From Kribbella pittospori (GTDB lineage Bacteria; Actinomycetota; Actinomycetes; Propionibacteriales; Kribbellaceae), in assembly GCF_004331465.1 (NCBI RefSeq), contig NZ_SJKB01000025.1, positions 1-64,000 on the forward strand: DNA of 64,000 bases. Reading direction: 5' to 3'. Below are positions 44,621-55,514 of this stretch, piece by piece. The notes beneath the pieces are model-generated. The model searched no databases and was not told the origin of the DNA. It saw only the letters and a program-made list of their open reading frames with translations. A program made the translations under genes and the position numbers. Each line of letters begins with the position of its first letter. Positions within the stretch are counted from its first letter, which is position 1.

Positions 44621-45048
44621 GCGGAGTCCTTCCGATCGGTCAGGTCGCCGATGAGGAAGGCCAGTCCGATCCCGAACAACCAGACGTCCTTGGCGATCGG
44701 CAAGCCCTGTTCGGTCGGCCGCAGGCTGCCTTCCTTGTGCATCCCCGGCGTCCGGAGGTAGAGCCCCAGGAGGCCCGCGGAGAAGGCGGTCAGGCCGGCT
44801 CCAGCCAGCGCCGCGGGGACCACCGGCGACAGCAGTGCGGCGCCGAGGGCCAGCTCCCCTGTGGCAAGCGCTCGGACGAACCGCCGGGAGTCGACCTTCT
44901 GCAGCATCGGGTAGGCGCCTGCCGCGAAACCGTGCGTTTGTGCGGCCGTCGACGGATCCGCGCGGAGTTTGCGCAGTCCGGAGTCGATGATGAAGGCGCC
45001 CGCGCCGAGTCGCAGCGGCGCCTCCCAGGGCCTGATCCGGGCAATCAT
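44617..45048 (-). CDS. DoxX-like small membrane protein
   Basis: The 143-residue protein has hydrophobic segments typical of DoxX/DoxD-like quinone-linked membrane proteins: PLRLGAGAFIIDSGLRKL at the front, then ALATGELALGAALLSPVVPA, and WLFGIGLAFLIGDL at the end. ATG 45048 has AGGAG upstream; a longer frame beyond it is arginine-rich and unlikely. It is first of a two-gene operon with the DUF1931 gene, under a stress motif copy at 45167. Function is unknown. Confidence 0.68.
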   Translation of the reverse strand: MIARIRPWEAPLRLGAGAFIIDSGLRKLRADPSTAAQTHGFAAGAYPMLQKVDSRRFVRALATGELALGAALLSPVVPAALAGAGLTAFSAGLLGLYLRTPGMHKEGSLRPTEQGLPIAKDVWLFGIGLAFLIGDLTDRKDSA

Positions 45049-45166
45049 GATGCGCTCCTGTCTCCTCCAGCGCGGGCCACGGATCCGACGGCGACCGGCT
45101 GGAGGACTGCTGCCTTGGCAGCGGTCGCCACCGCTTCCGAGTCTCGTCAGGAACACCCGCGAGGCG

Positions 45167-45184
45167 CATCCCGCGACTGCGTAG
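45167..45184 (-). promoter_or_regulatory. Stress motif copy 3 (upstream of doxX-DUF1931)
   Basis: On the minus strand the word is CTAC-GCAGTCG-CGGGATG, followed after 20 bases by CGAGACTCGGAA. This second block is the same as at copy 7 before the second hsp20. The motif points to the DoxX start about 120 bases away. Confidence 0.6.
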
Positions 45185-45233
45185 AGCGGTAGCTCTGCGA
45201 ACGAACTGGACAAGTCGCACCCGCTGCGAAATG

Positions 45234-46232
45234 TCAGGCAGAGGAGTTCCTGCGTGGTCCTGCGGCGCGCACTGTGCTCGGGCCCGGGGAGTCCTGCGGG
45301 CCTCCTGAGGGCTTGTTTGCGCCCGTGCGGCGCCAGGCGACGCGGAGCGTGATCAGTCCCAGGAGCGCGACGACCGCGAGTGAGAGGAGACTCAGCAGGG
45401 TGAAGACATGCGTCTGCTCCTCAGTGGGCTGCGGCAGGTAACCGCGGGACAGCAGCTCGTACTGCCACCGCGTCCCGGTGAACAGGAAGGTCAGGGCGAG
45501 CGCGATGCTGTGCGAGTAGTCCCAGAGAGCGTGGATGACCGAGACCAGCAGGTAGGTCAGTACGACAGGAGCGGTGTAGCGGTATCGCCCGTCGCGGGCG
45601 TAGTAGAAGAGCACACCGCCGAGGATCGCCGTCCACAGTCCATGCCCGAACGGTGTCAGGATGCCGCGGACCAGTTCGGTCTGGACGAGGGCGCTCAACG
45701 ACAGGCCCTGCACGGTGAGCAGGGCGTTGAACGCGTAGCCCGCGGTCTCGAAGGCGGCGAAGCCGAGCCCGACCGCGGCACCGAGGACGAAACCGTCGCG
45801 GGCGTGCCGGTGCGGGAGCTTCCTGGTGATCAGGATCAGCGCGCCGAGCTTGGCCGCTTCCTCGATCAGGCCGACCCCGAGGAACAAGGCCGGCGACGGG
45901 TCCAGGAAGTACGCCTCCAGCAGGGAAGCGGCGAGGACCCCGAGGACCCCTCCGCCGATGAACGCACCGAGGAGCAGCTCAGTGGTCAGATGCTGATCGT
46001 GCCAGCGCTGGTGAGCCCACATCAGCAGCGTGATCGGTACGACGAAACTCCCGAGCAGGATGAGCGTGGGGACGAGATTGGCGTTGCCGGTCAGCAGAGT
46101 CACGACCAGACTTGCGGCCCACAACGCCAAGCCCGCCAGTAACATCCGGGCCCAGGGGCGACCTGGGTGGGTCCGGTCGGCGGTCAGACCCACGAGCCAC
46201 CTCCTGGCGGATGGAGCCGGTGCACCCGGCAC
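45234..46232 (-). CDS. PrsW-family intramembrane protease
   Basis: The 332-residue polytopic membrane protein keeps the family's catalytic-site motifs in order: LIEEAAKLGALI (EExxK), FAAFETAGYAF, FGHGLWTAILGG and VIHALWDYSH. PrsW-type proteases cut membrane substrates; in Bacillus PrsW frees a sigma factor from its anti-sigma. A link with the sigma factor at 59178 is conceivable but not shown. The C-terminal tail is basic and disordered. It is divergent from the LuxR gene at 46446. Confidence 0.83.
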   Translation of the reverse strand: MPGAPAPSARRWLVGLTADRTHPGRPWARMLLAGLALWAASLVVTLLTGNANLVPTLILLGSFVVPITLLMWAHQRWHDQHLTTELLLGAFIGGGVLGVLAASLLEAYFLDPSPALFLGVGLIEEAAKLGALILITRKLPHRHARDGFVLGAAVGLGFAAFETAGYAFNALLTVQGLSLSALVQTELVRGILTPFGHGLWTAILGGVLFYYARDGRYRYTAPVVLTYLLVSVIHALWDYSHSIALALTFLFTGTRWQYELLSRGYLPQPTEEQTHVFTLLSLLSLAVVALLGLITLRVAWRRTGANKPSGGPQDSPGPSTVRAAGPRRNSSA

Positions 46233-46266
46233 GAATATCCAGATTCGCCGGACTGGCGTGCGCCGG

Positions 46267-46284
46267 CATCCCGCAATCGTGTAG
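46267..46284 (-). promoter_or_regulatory. Stress motif copy 4 (upstream of prsW-like gene)
   Basis: On the minus strand the word is CTAC-ACGATTG-CGGGATG, followed after 19 bases by CGAATCTGG. A further CTAC stands seven bases before it, so CTAC-N7 is repeated in tandem. It points toward the protease gene, 35 bases from its start. Confidence 0.6.
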
Positions 46285-46445
46285 TCGTCCGGTAGCCGGT
46301 CAAGCTTGCCGGCCGTGGGATTGATGGTCGTCCGAGTGGGTATCCCCGCTGGACTTCCTGTGCACCGTCTGCGAGCTCGCTGCCGGTGAGCGGGGGAGAG
46401 TCCTTACGACCAGGCAGAACGACGTGTCGCGCGTGGAGCTGGCCT

Positions 46446-47657
46446 ATGTGTGCTATCGCGAAATCGAACGCCTCGACCCGGCCGCTCAGGGGCCGAGAGC
46501 GTGAGTTGAGATCGGTTCAGGAGGTCCTGGACACCGCAGTCACGGGGCGAGGCGGCCTCGTCCTGGTCGACGGTGCGCCCGGCTCCGGAAAGACCAGGCT
46601 GCTGACCGCGACGGAGGCCAGGGCGGCCGGCCGTGGGTTCGTCGTGGCGCGAGCCGGCGCTGAGGATCTCGCCGGCGCGGCGCCGGACGACCACAGCATC
46701 CGGGAGCCGTGTCTGATCTTGCTGGACGACATGCCAGGTTCGGACGAGGCCGTTGGTACGACGCTGTCTGCGCTGCCCACTCGGTTGGCGTCCAGCCCGG
46801 TCGTGTGCATGGTGGTCCGCCGCAACGTCTCGCTCGGCTTGGGCGGTTGGCTGCCGTCGGACATCGTTCAACTTGGTCTTGGTTCGCTTCCGGCCGACGC
46901 GGTGGCCGACCTCGCCGAGGACATACTTCACGGTCGGCCCGGCCACGAGCTGTTGTCTCTCGCCGAAGACGCCGGGGGGAATCCGTTGCTGCTGGTGTCG
47001 TTGTTCGAGGGTCTGTGGGACGAAGGGCTGGTGGCTGTCGTTCAGGGACGGGTGCAGTTGGTCCACCGGCAGCTGCCCCGGCGTACGAACGGGGTCATCG
47101 ACGGTTGGGTGCGGGCTCTCAGTCCGGCCGCACGCAACCTGCTCGAGGTGGCGTCCTGCCTCGAACGCACTTTTACGGTGGACACACTGGCAGCTCTGTT
47201 CGGCGGCTCGCCTGCCCGTCTGCTGGCTCCACTCGAAGAGCTGGTCAGGTACGAGCTCTTGCGCATCGGTCTGCACGGGGTCCTGACCTTCCGCCACGAG
47301 CTGGTCCGCCAGTCGGTGTTGTGCCAGGTTCCGTGCTCGATTCGCTCTGCCTTGCGCGACGATTCCCCGCACCGGACCGGAGTGTTGCGGAGCGGCGGTC
47401 AGGACACCGGATGGGAGCTGCTGTCGGCGTCCGAGCGGAGCGTCGTCGAGCTGGTGGCGGAGGGTGCGACGAATCGCGAGGCGGCGGAGCAGCTGTTCCT
47501 GTCGCCGCACACCGTCTCGTTCCACCTGCGCAAGATCTATCGCAAGCTCGGCATCGACACCCGGGTCGAGCTGACCCGGATCGCCCTCGAACGCGATCGG
47601 CAGGGCGAACACCCGGGCCGGACGGTCGCGGATCAGGAGAGCCGACATGTCGGGTAG
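46446..47657 (+). CDS. LuxR-family regulator with AAA/NACHT-like ATPase domain (short LAL)
   Basis: The product of about 403 residues has a Walker A (DGAPGSGKTRLL), Walker B (CLILLDDMPG) and a C-terminal LuxR helix-turn-helix (LSASERSVVELVAEGATNRE, then KIYRKLGIDTRVELTRIA). Classical LAL regulators have about 900 residues with a long helical-repeat domain between; here that domain is almost absent. ATG 46446 is preferred because GGAG lies seven bases upstream; a GTG at 46386 is possible. It overlaps the next LuxR gene by 11 bases and is a candidate regulator of this island. Confidence 0.8.
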   Translation: MCAIAKSNASTRPLRGRERELRSVQEVLDTAVTGRGGLVLVDGAPGSGKTRLLTATEARAAGRGFVVARAGAEDLAGAAPDDHSIREPCLILLDDMPGSDEAVGTTLSALPTRLASSPVVCMVVRRNVSLGLGGWLPSDIVQLGLGSLPADAVADLAEDILHGRPGHELLSLAEDAGGNPLLLVSLFEGLWDEGLVAVVQGRVQLVHRQLPRRTNGVIDGWVRALSPAARNLLEVASCLERTFTVDTLAALFGGSPARLLAPLEELVRYELLRIGLHGVLTFRHELVRQSVLCQVPCSIRSALRDDSPHRTGVLRSGGQDTGWELLSASERSVVELVAEGATNREAAEQLFLSPHTVSFHLRKIYRKLGIDTRVELTRIALERDRQGEHPGRTVADQESRHVG

Positions 47658-48114
47658 CTCGGGCTCGCCGCCCCCGGATCGGCCACGTAGCCGGCAGCTG
47701 GCGTCGGCCCGGCCCTTGACCCGGCAACTCGTCGAGATCGCATCGGTTCTCAGGGCTTTCGACGTCCAGTACGCCGCGCTGATGATGCATCGGACAGTCG
47801 CAGAACTCCTGCCGTCGGTCCATGAGGCGATGGCCATCGGTGTCCTGGTGGAGAGAGGGCAACAGCTGGCCTACAACGACATCGCCGAGTGTTCGCCTGA
47901 GCGGCCGTCGTTCGGGTGGGGAAGCCTGACGGCGGCTGAGTTGCGCGTCGCACGGCTGGCGTCGGAGGGATTGACGAACCAGCAGATCGCGGATCGGTTG
48001 GAGTTGTCGCGGCACACTGTCGAGTCCCATCTGCGGCACGCGTTCCGCAAGCTCGACATCGGCTCCCGGGTCGAGCTGACGCGCATGGTCGTGATCCACG
48101 ATCCGGCCGGATAA
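47647..48114 (+). CDS. Small LuxR-family DNA-binding regulator
   Basis: The 155-residue protein has a LuxR/NarL helix-turn-helix at its C-terminus (LTAAELRVARLASEGLTNQQ, FRKLDIGSRVELTRMVVIHD). The N-terminal 85 residues match no receiver or sensor domain I recognise. It overlaps the AAA-LuxR gene by 11 bases, so the two are coexpressed and may act as a pair. Its stop touches stress motif copy 5. A broken copy of the same C-terminus lies at 63731-63820. Confidence 0.8.
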   Translation: MSGSSGSPPPDRPRSRQLASARPLTRQLVEIASVLRAFDVQYAALMMHRTVAELLPSVHEAMAIGVLVERGQQLAYNDIAECSPERPSFGWGSLTAAELRVARLASEGLTNQQIADRLELSRHTVESHLRHAFRKLDIGSRVELTRMVVIHDPAG

Positions 48115-48132
48115 CCACCAGATCCGGGGATG
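48115..48132 (+). promoter_or_regulatory. Stress motif copy 5 (weaker, upstream of general stress gene)
   Basis: CCAC-CAGATCC-GGGGATG differs from the consensus at one base of the first block and one of the second. TCGCGAG follows about 12 bases later. It starts directly behind the LuxR stop codon, 102 bases before ATG 48235. Confidence 0.4.
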
Positions 48133-48234
48133 CGGGGGGCACCGTCGCGAGCCAGGTTGGTGATGACGCGCGGACGCCGAGTCCCGGCGTACGCGGTCGC
48201 TCTGGTGGTTCCGATCCAGGGAGAGGGAAATTTC

Positions 48235-48723
48235 ATGACCATCCCGCACAAACCGACCGACCTCGGCATCGGCAGGCCGATCGCGACGTACGACAACTAC
48301 GCGGACGCCCAGCGCGCGGTCGACTACCTGTCCGACAACGGCTTCCCGGTCGAGCACTTGACCATCGTCGGATCAGACCTCCGGCAGGTCGAACGGGTCC
48401 TCGGCCGGATGACCAGTTGGAAGGCGGCACTGACTGGCGCCGGCACCGGAGCGTGGTTCGGCGCGCTCGTCGGCCTGCTTCTGGCGCTGTTCGCCGAATC
48501 CGGCACCGCCGTCCTCGTCATCATCGGGTGGTGTCTGCTGGCCGGTGCGGTGTTCGGTGCGATCTGGGGCTGGCTCGCACACCTGCTCACCTTCGGGCAG
48601 CGTGATTTCTCGGCCGTCGGGCTGACGGTGGCGACCCGGTTCGACGTCTACTGCACACCGGAGGAGGCACCTCGGGCCATCGACATGCTGGCACGGATGC
48701 CGGCTGCTCCCTCGAAGTCCTGA
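48235..48723 (+). CDS. General stress protein (GSP17M-like) with membrane segments
   Basis: The 162-residue protein has a ferredoxin-like N-terminal part (IATYDNYADAQRAVDYLSDN, HLTIVGSDLRQVERVLG), as in general stress protein 17M. Two glycine-rich hydrophobic segments (GAGTGAWFGALVGLLLAL, VLVIIGWCLLAGAVFGAIWG) follow, and then a short tail. GGGAGAGGG stands before ATG 48235. It is the first gene of the chaperone run, 34 bases from dnaK. Function is unknown beyond stress association. Confidence 0.72.
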   Translation: MTIPHKPTDLGIGRPIATYDNYADAQRAVDYLSDNGFPVEHLTIVGSDLRQVERVLGRMTSWKAALTGAGTGAWFGALVGLLLALFAESGTAVLVIIGWCLLAGAVFGAIWGWLAHLLTFGQRDFSAVGLTVATRFDVYCTPEEAPRAIDMLARMPAAPSKS

Positions 48724-48757
48724 AACTTTCACAACCAGCGAACGTCTGGAGACAGCT

Positions 48758-50653
<1,896 letters not shown>

Positions 50654-50658
50654 TCCTC

Positions 50659-51180
50659 ATGACCGAGCAGGACGCCGACCAACGAACTGACACGACGTCC
50701 GAGGAGGAGGCCGCCACCGCTCAGGCGACCACCGAGGCCACCGAGCTGCTGGCGCAGATCGGTGAGCTGGAGGACCGGTGGCGGCGGGCCGTCGCCGACC
50801 TGGACAACTTCCGGAAGCGGGCGGCCCGCGAAGCCGAGAGGCAACTGGAGGACGAGCGGGCACGCGTCATCCGCCGCTGGTTGTCCGTCGTCGACAACCT
50901 CGAGCTTGCGCTGGACCACGCCGGTGCGGATGCCGATCCGGTCGTCGAGGGCGTCCGGGCGGTGCGGGACCAGGCGCTCGCGATCCTGACCGAGTACGGC
51001 TACCCGCGGTACGACGACCTCGGCCGGCCGTTCGACCCGGAGCTGCACGAGGCGGTCGGTACGGTGCCCGCTCCGGACTCGCCGCCCGGCACGGTCGTCC
51101 ACGTTGTCCGGCCGCGGTACGGCGACGCCGACCGGCTGCTCCGCCCGGCCGCGGTCATTGTCGCGACGGAGCAACGCTGA
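50659..51180 (+). CDS. grpE: Nucleotide exchange factor GrpE
   Basis: The 173-residue protein has the GrpE coiled-coil lead (LLAQIGELEDRWRRAVADLD) and NFRKRAAREAERQL, then the beta domain with DDLGRPFDPELHEAVGTVPA. It releases ADP from DnaK. ATG 50659 lies five bases behind dnaK, and the stop overlaps dnaJ by one base. Confidence 0.93.
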   Translation: MTEQDADQRTDTTSEEEAATAQATTEATELLAQIGELEDRWRRAVADLDNFRKRAAREAERQLEDERARVIRRWLSVVDNLELALDHAGADADPVVEGVRAVRDQALAILTEYGYPRYDDLGRPFDPELHEAVGTVPAPDSPPGTVVHVVRPRYGDADRLLRPAAVIVATEQR

Positions 51181-52157
51181 TGGCCTCGGACACCGATTTC
51201 TACTCGATCCTCGGAGTGTCCCGCGACGCCGGCAAGGACGAGATCCAGCGGGCCTATCGCAAGCTGGCTCGTGAGTACCACCCTGACGTCAACAAGGACC
51301 CCGCAGCGGAGGAGCGGTTCAAGCAGATCTCCGAGGCGTACGACGTACTGCGCGATCCGAAGCAACGGGAGCGGTACGACGCGTTCGGGCCGGACTTCCG
51401 GCGTGTCCCACCGGACATGGATCCGGCCGACTACGCCCGGGCCCGAGCCGGCGCAGAGCGCCGGACCAGTTCCAGGGGAGATCCTTGGGGCGGCGGGACC
51501 GGGACGTGGGAGGAGTGGCCCGAGGGTGTCCGGTTCAGCTCGGGATCGGCTGAAGGCATCGACCTGGACGACCTGCTTGGTGGCATCTTCGGTGGTCGAG
51601 GGCGCCGGGGTGGCCCGATCCCGGGTTCGGATCAGGAGGTCGAGATCGAGCTGTCCGTCGAGGACGCGTATCACGGCGGCAGCCGGTCGCTGACGGTCGA
51701 AGGGGCAGGTGGCACCCGCACGCTGAACGTGAAGATCCCGCCTGGCGTCGTCAACGGCCAGCGGATCCGTCTCGGCGGCCAGGGCGCTCAGGGCTTGGGC
51801 GGTGGCGCCGCCGGCGATCTCTACCTGATCGTGCGAATTGCGGACCATCCGCGCTACCGGCTGGATGGCCGTGACATCCACGTCGACCTACCGCTCGCCG
51901 CGTGGGAAGGTGCGCTCGGCGCCTCGGTCGAGATCACCACGCCAGGCGGTCCCGCAACGGTCAAGGTCCCGAAGGGCACGTCGACCGGCCGCCAGCTCCG
52001 GCTGAGGGGACGTGGGCTGCCCAACCCGAAGGGGCGGCCCGGTGACCTGTACGCCGACGTGAAGCTGATGGTCCCGCACCGGCTCACCCGCGAGGAGGAA
52101 AGGCTCTTCGAGGAGCTTGCCGGTACGTCGAAGTTCGATCCGCGGAGGCGGCGATGA
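51180..52157 (+). CDS. dnaJ: DnaJ-type co-chaperone without zinc finger (CbpA type), copy 1
   Basis: The 325-residue protein has a J-domain (DFYSILGVSRDAGKDEIQRA with the HPD in EYHPDVNKD), a Gly/Phe-rich linker, and two beta-domains (LNVKIPPGVVNGQRIRLGGQ, GDLYLIVRIADHPRYRLDG). The cysteine-rich zinc centre of classical DnaJ is absent, as in CbpA. ATG overlaps grpE by one base and the stop overlaps cbpM by four. A closely similar intact paralogue lies at 62118-63035. Confidence 0.92.
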   Translation: MASDTDFYSILGVSRDAGKDEIQRAYRKLAREYHPDVNKDPAAEERFKQISEAYDVLRDPKQRERYDAFGPDFRRVPPDMDPADYARARAGAERRTSSRGDPWGGGTGTWEEWPEGVRFSSGSAEGIDLDDLLGGIFGGRGRRGGPIPGSDQEVEIELSVEDAYHGGSRSLTVEGAGGTRTLNVKIPPGVVNGQRIRLGGQGAQGLGGGAAGDLYLIVRIADHPRYRLDGRDIHVDLPLAAWEGALGASVEITTPGGPATVKVPKGTSTGRQLRLRGRGLPNPKGRPGDLYADVKLMVPHRLTREEERLFEELAGTSKFDPRRRR

Positions 52158-52465
52158 CCACCTATTACCTCACGCGTCCGGACCGGCTGGCACTGGACGA
52201 CTTCGCTCGGCTGGCCGATCTCCATCCCGAGCTGGCCCGCCGGTTCGTCACCCTCGGGTTGCTGGAGGCAACAACCGATGCCAGTGGCGCGCTGTGGTTC
52301 CGGCGCGGCCAGCTGACCCGATTGGCCCGGATCCGCCGGCTGCGGGCCGGATTCGCCCTGAACTACGCGGCCCTCGGTCTCGTCCTCGATCTGCTGGACC
52401 GGATCGCCGTACTCGAAGCGCAGCACCGACGCGACATCAGAGGAGAAGCCACCAGATGGACATGA
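52154..52465 (+). CDS. cbpM: Chaperone modulator CbpM / MerR-like protein
   Basis: The 103-residue helical protein (DFARLADLHPELARRFVTLG, RRGQLTRLARIRRLRAGFAL, GLVLDLLDRIAVLEAQ) lies directly behind a CbpA-type dnaJ with a four-base overlap, the normal place for CbpM, which binds the J-domain and tunes its activity. Related sequences are also called MerR/HspR-like, so a DNA-binding role cannot be ruled out. It overlaps clpB by ten bases. Confidence 0.78.
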   Translation: MTTYYLTRPDRLALDDFARLADLHPELARRFVTLGLLEATTDASGALWFRRGQLTRLARIRRLRAGFALNYAALGLVLDLLDRIAVLEAQHRRDIRGEATRWT

Positions 52466-55083
52466 ACCGATTGACGCAGAAGTCGCAGGAGGCGCTGCAC
52501 GACGCGCAGACCAAGGCGCTGCGGTTCGGACACAGCCAGGTCGACGGCGAGCACCTGTTGATGGCGTTGCTCGATCAGCCCGACGGCCTGACGCCGCGGT
52601 TGCTGTCCCAGGCCGGTGCGGATCCGGACAAGCTGCGGGCCGAGCTGGAGGAGGAACTGTCGCACCGCCCGCATGTCAGCGGTCCGGGCGCGGAACCCGG
52701 GCAGGTCCTGATCACCCAGCGGCTGTCGCGCCTACTGGACGCGGCGGACCGGGAGGCACGGCGACTCAAGGACGAGTACGTCTCGATCGAGCACCTCGTG
52801 ATGGCTCTGGTGGACGAAGGCCAGCAGAGCACCTCCGGGCGGCTGCTGGCCGGCCATGGACTCACCCGCGACGGGTTCCTGGCGGCGCTGACCGCGGTAC
52901 GCGGGAATCAGCGGGTCACGTCAGCCACGCCGGAGGGATCCTACGAGGCGCTGGAGAAGTATGGCCGCGATCTGGTGAAGGACGCGGCCGACGGGCGGCT
53001 CGATCCCGTCATCGGACGTGACCCCGAGATCCGCCGGGTGATCCAGATCCTGTCCCGCAAGACGAAGAACAACCCGGTGCTGATCGGCGATCCGGGGGTC
53101 GGTAAGACAGCGATCGTCGAGGGTCTGGCGCAGCGGATCGCCAACGGTGACGTACCGGAGGGGTTGCGGGATCGGACTGTGTTTGCGCTGGACATGGCTT
53201 CGCTGGTTGCCGGGGCGAAGTACCGCGGTGAGTTCGAGGAGCGGTTCAAGGCCGTGCTCAACGAGGTGAAGGCGGCCGAGGGCAGGATCTTGTTGTTCGT
53301 CGACGAGTTGCACACCGTGGTGGGTGCTGGCGCGACCGAGGGCGCGATGGATGCGGGCAACATGCTGAAGCCGATGCTGGCCCGCGGTGAGCTGCACATG
53401 ATCGGTGCGACCACGCTGGACGAGTATCGGATGCATGTCGAGAAGGACGCGGCATTGGAGCGACGGTTCCAGCCGGTGATCGTGGACGAGCCGTCGGTCG
53501 AGGATGCGATCTCGATCCTGCGTGGTCTGCGTGAGCGGCTGGAAGTCTTCCACGGTGTCAAGATCCAGGACGCGGCGATGGTTGCGGCCGTGGTGCTCAG
53601 CCACCGGTACATCTCCGATCGGTTCCTGCCGGACAAGGCGATCGACCTGGTCGACGAGGCGTGCGCGATGCTGCGGACCGAGATCGACTCGATGCCGGCC
53701 GAGCTGGACGAACTCACGCGACGGGTACGGCGGCTCGAGATCGAGGAGGCCGCGCTGGCCAAGGAGGAGGACAAGGCGAGCAAGTCCCGGCTGGAAGAAC
53801 TGCGTAAGGAACTGGCCGACCTGCGCAGTGAGGCCGACGCGACTCGGGCGCAGTGGGAGGCCGAGCGGAACGCACTGCGGAAGGTGCAGTCACTGCGGCA
53901 GGAGATGGAACAGGTACGTCAGGAGGCCGAACAGGCTGAACGCGACTACGACCTGAACCGTGCGGCCGAGCTGCGGCACGGCCGGCTGCCTGAGCTCGAA
54001 CGTCAGTTGGAGGGCGAGGAGGAGCGCCTCGCCGAGAAGCAGCACGGCCAGCGGCTACTGCGTGAGGTCGTGACGGAGGAGGAGATCGCGTCGATCGTGT
54101 CCCGGTGGACCGGCATCCCGGTGCAGCGACTGCAGGAGGGCGAGCGGGAGAAGATCCTTAGGCTCGACCAGGTGCTGCACGAGCGACTGGTCGGTCAGGA
54201 CGAGGCGGTCCAGCTGGTTGCCGACGCGATCATCCGGGCCCGGGCCGGGATCAAGGATCCCCGCCGGCCGATCGGGTCGTTCATCTTCCTGGGCCCGACC
54301 GGGGTCGGCAAGACCGAACTCGCCCGGACGCTGGCAGCAGCGCTGTTCGACACCGAGGAGAACATCGTCCGGATCGACATGAGTGAGTACCAGGAGCGGC
54401 ACACTGTGAGCCGGCTCGTCGGTGCGCCGCCCGGGTATGTCGGCTATGAGGAGGGCGGCCAGCTCACCGAGGCGGTACGTCGCAAGCCGTATTCCGTCGT
54501 CCTGTTCGACGAGATCGAAAAGGCGCACACGGATGTCTTCAACACCTTGCTGCAAATCCTGGACGACGGCCGGTTGACCGATGCGCAAGGCCGCACGGTG
54601 GACTTCCGCAACACCGTGATCATCATGACGTCGAACATCGGGTCGGCGTTCCTCCTCGACGGCGTCACCGACGACGGTCAGATCAAGGACGACGCCCGGG
54701 ACGCGGTGACAGCGGAACTGCGAGCACACTTCCGGCCGGAGTTCCTCAACCGGGTCGACGAGATCGTGCTGTTCAAGCCGCTCACCCGGACCGAGATCGA
54801 GCGGGTCGTCGACCGGATGCTCGACGACCTGCGGACCCGGCTGGCCGACCGGCGGATGACGCTCGAAGTCACGTCCGAGGCGGCCAGGCACATTGCCGAG
54901 CAGGGCTTCGATCCCGTGTACGGGGCGCGGCCGCTGCGACGGTTCATCGCGCGCGAGGTCGAGACGCGGATCGGGAGGGCACTGCTCGGTGGGAACATCC
55001 TCGACGGAGCGGTGATCCGGGTGTCGGTGCAGGACGGCGAGATCGTCGTACAGCACGAGAATCCGAGGGAGGTGGCGGCATGA
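52456..55083 (+). CDS. clpB: Disaggregase ClpB
   Basis: The 875-residue Hsp100 ATPase has the N-terminal Clp repeats, a first AAA domain (LIGDPGVGKTAIVEGLAQRI), a long coiled-coil middle domain and a second AAA domain (FLGPTGVGKTELARTLAAAL, then VVLFDEIEKAHTDVFN). The coiled-coil insertion marks it as ClpB rather than ClpC. It pulls proteins out of aggregates with DnaK. ATG 52456 is chosen because MDMNRLTQKSQEAL is the usual start; the frame runs open further upstream over cbpM. Confidence 0.95.
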   Translation: MDMNRLTQKSQEALHDAQTKALRFGHSQVDGEHLLMALLDQPDGLTPRLLSQAGADPDKLRAELEEELSHRPHVSGPGAEPGQVLITQRLSRLLDAADREARRLKDEYVSIEHLVMALVDEGQQSTSGRLLAGHGLTRDGFLAALTAVRGNQRVTSATPEGSYEALEKYGRDLVKDAADGRLDPVIGRDPEIRRVIQILSRKTKNNPVLIGDPGVGKTAIVEGLAQRIANGDVPEGLRDRTVFALDMASLVAGAKYRGEFEERFKAVLNEVKAAEGRILLFVDELHTVVGAGATEGAMDAGNMLKPMLARGELHMIGATTLDEYRMHVEKDAALERRFQPVIVDEPSVEDAISILRGLRERLEVFHGVKIQDAAMVAAVVLSHRYISDRFLPDKAIDLVDEACAMLRTEIDSMPAELDELTRRVRRLEIEEAALAKEEDKASKSRLEELRKELADLRSEADATRAQWEAERNALRKVQSLRQEMEQVRQEAEQAERDYDLNRAAELRHGRLPELERQLEGEEERLAEKQHGQRLLREVVTEEEIASIVSRWTGIPVQRLQEGEREKILRLDQVLHERLVGQDEAVQLVADAIIRARAGIKDPRRPIGSFIFLGPTGVGKTELARTLAAALFDTEENIVRIDMSEYQERHTVSRLVGAPPGYVGYEEGGQLTEAVRRKPYSVVLFDEIEKAHTDVFNTLLQILDDGRLTDAQGRTVDFRNTVIIMTSNIGSAFLLDGVTDDGQIKDDARDAVTAELRAHFRPEFLNRVDEIVLFKPLTRTEIERVVDRMLDDLRTRLADRRMTLEVTSEAARHIAEQGFDPVYGARPLRRFIAREVETRIGRALLGGNILDGAVIRVSVQDGEIVVQHENPREVAA

Positions 55084-55514
55084 ACACCGTCGAGTGTCCG
55101 CACTGCGGGAAGCGCAACCGGGTGCCGGCGGTGGCTGAGGGGACGCCGCATTGCGGTCAGTGCAAGAACCTGTTGCCGTGGATCGTCGATGCCGGCGACG
55201 ACGACTTCGCCGAGGTGGTAGAGCAGTCGGGCATCCCGGTGCTGGTCGATCTGTGGGCGCCGTGGTGTGGGCCCTGCCGGATGGTCAGCCCGGTGCTCGA
55301 GCACCTTGCTGCCGAGAAGGCGGGCCAGGTCAAGCTGGTGAAGATCAACGCCGACGAGGCGACGGTGCTGTCGCAGCGGTTCAACGTGCGCTCGATCCCG
55401 ACACTGATGGTGTTCCGCGACGGGAAGGTTGTCGCCGAGCAGATCGGCGCAGCGCAGGCGCACGTCCTGCGTCCTTGGCTCGAGGAGGCGCTGCACAAGG
55501 AGCCGGCATCGTGA
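55080..55514 (+). CDS. trxC: Thioredoxin 2 type (zinc-ribbon thioredoxin)
   Basis: The 144-residue protein has an N-terminal zinc ribbon (ECPHCGKRNRVP, HCGQCKNLLPW) and a thioredoxin domain with the active site LWAPWCGPCRMVSPVLE and cis-proline in RSIPTLMVF. TrxC proteins reduce disulfides under oxidative stress. It overlaps clpB and the next gene by four bases each, so it is translated together with the chaperones. Confidence 0.92.
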   Translation: MNTVECPHCGKRNRVPAVAEGTPHCGQCKNLLPWIVDAGDDDFAEVVEQSGIPVLVDLWAPWCGPCRMVSPVLEHLAAEKAGQVKLVKINADEATVLSQRFNVRSIPTLMVFRDGKVVAEQIGAAQAHVLRPWLEEALHKEPAS

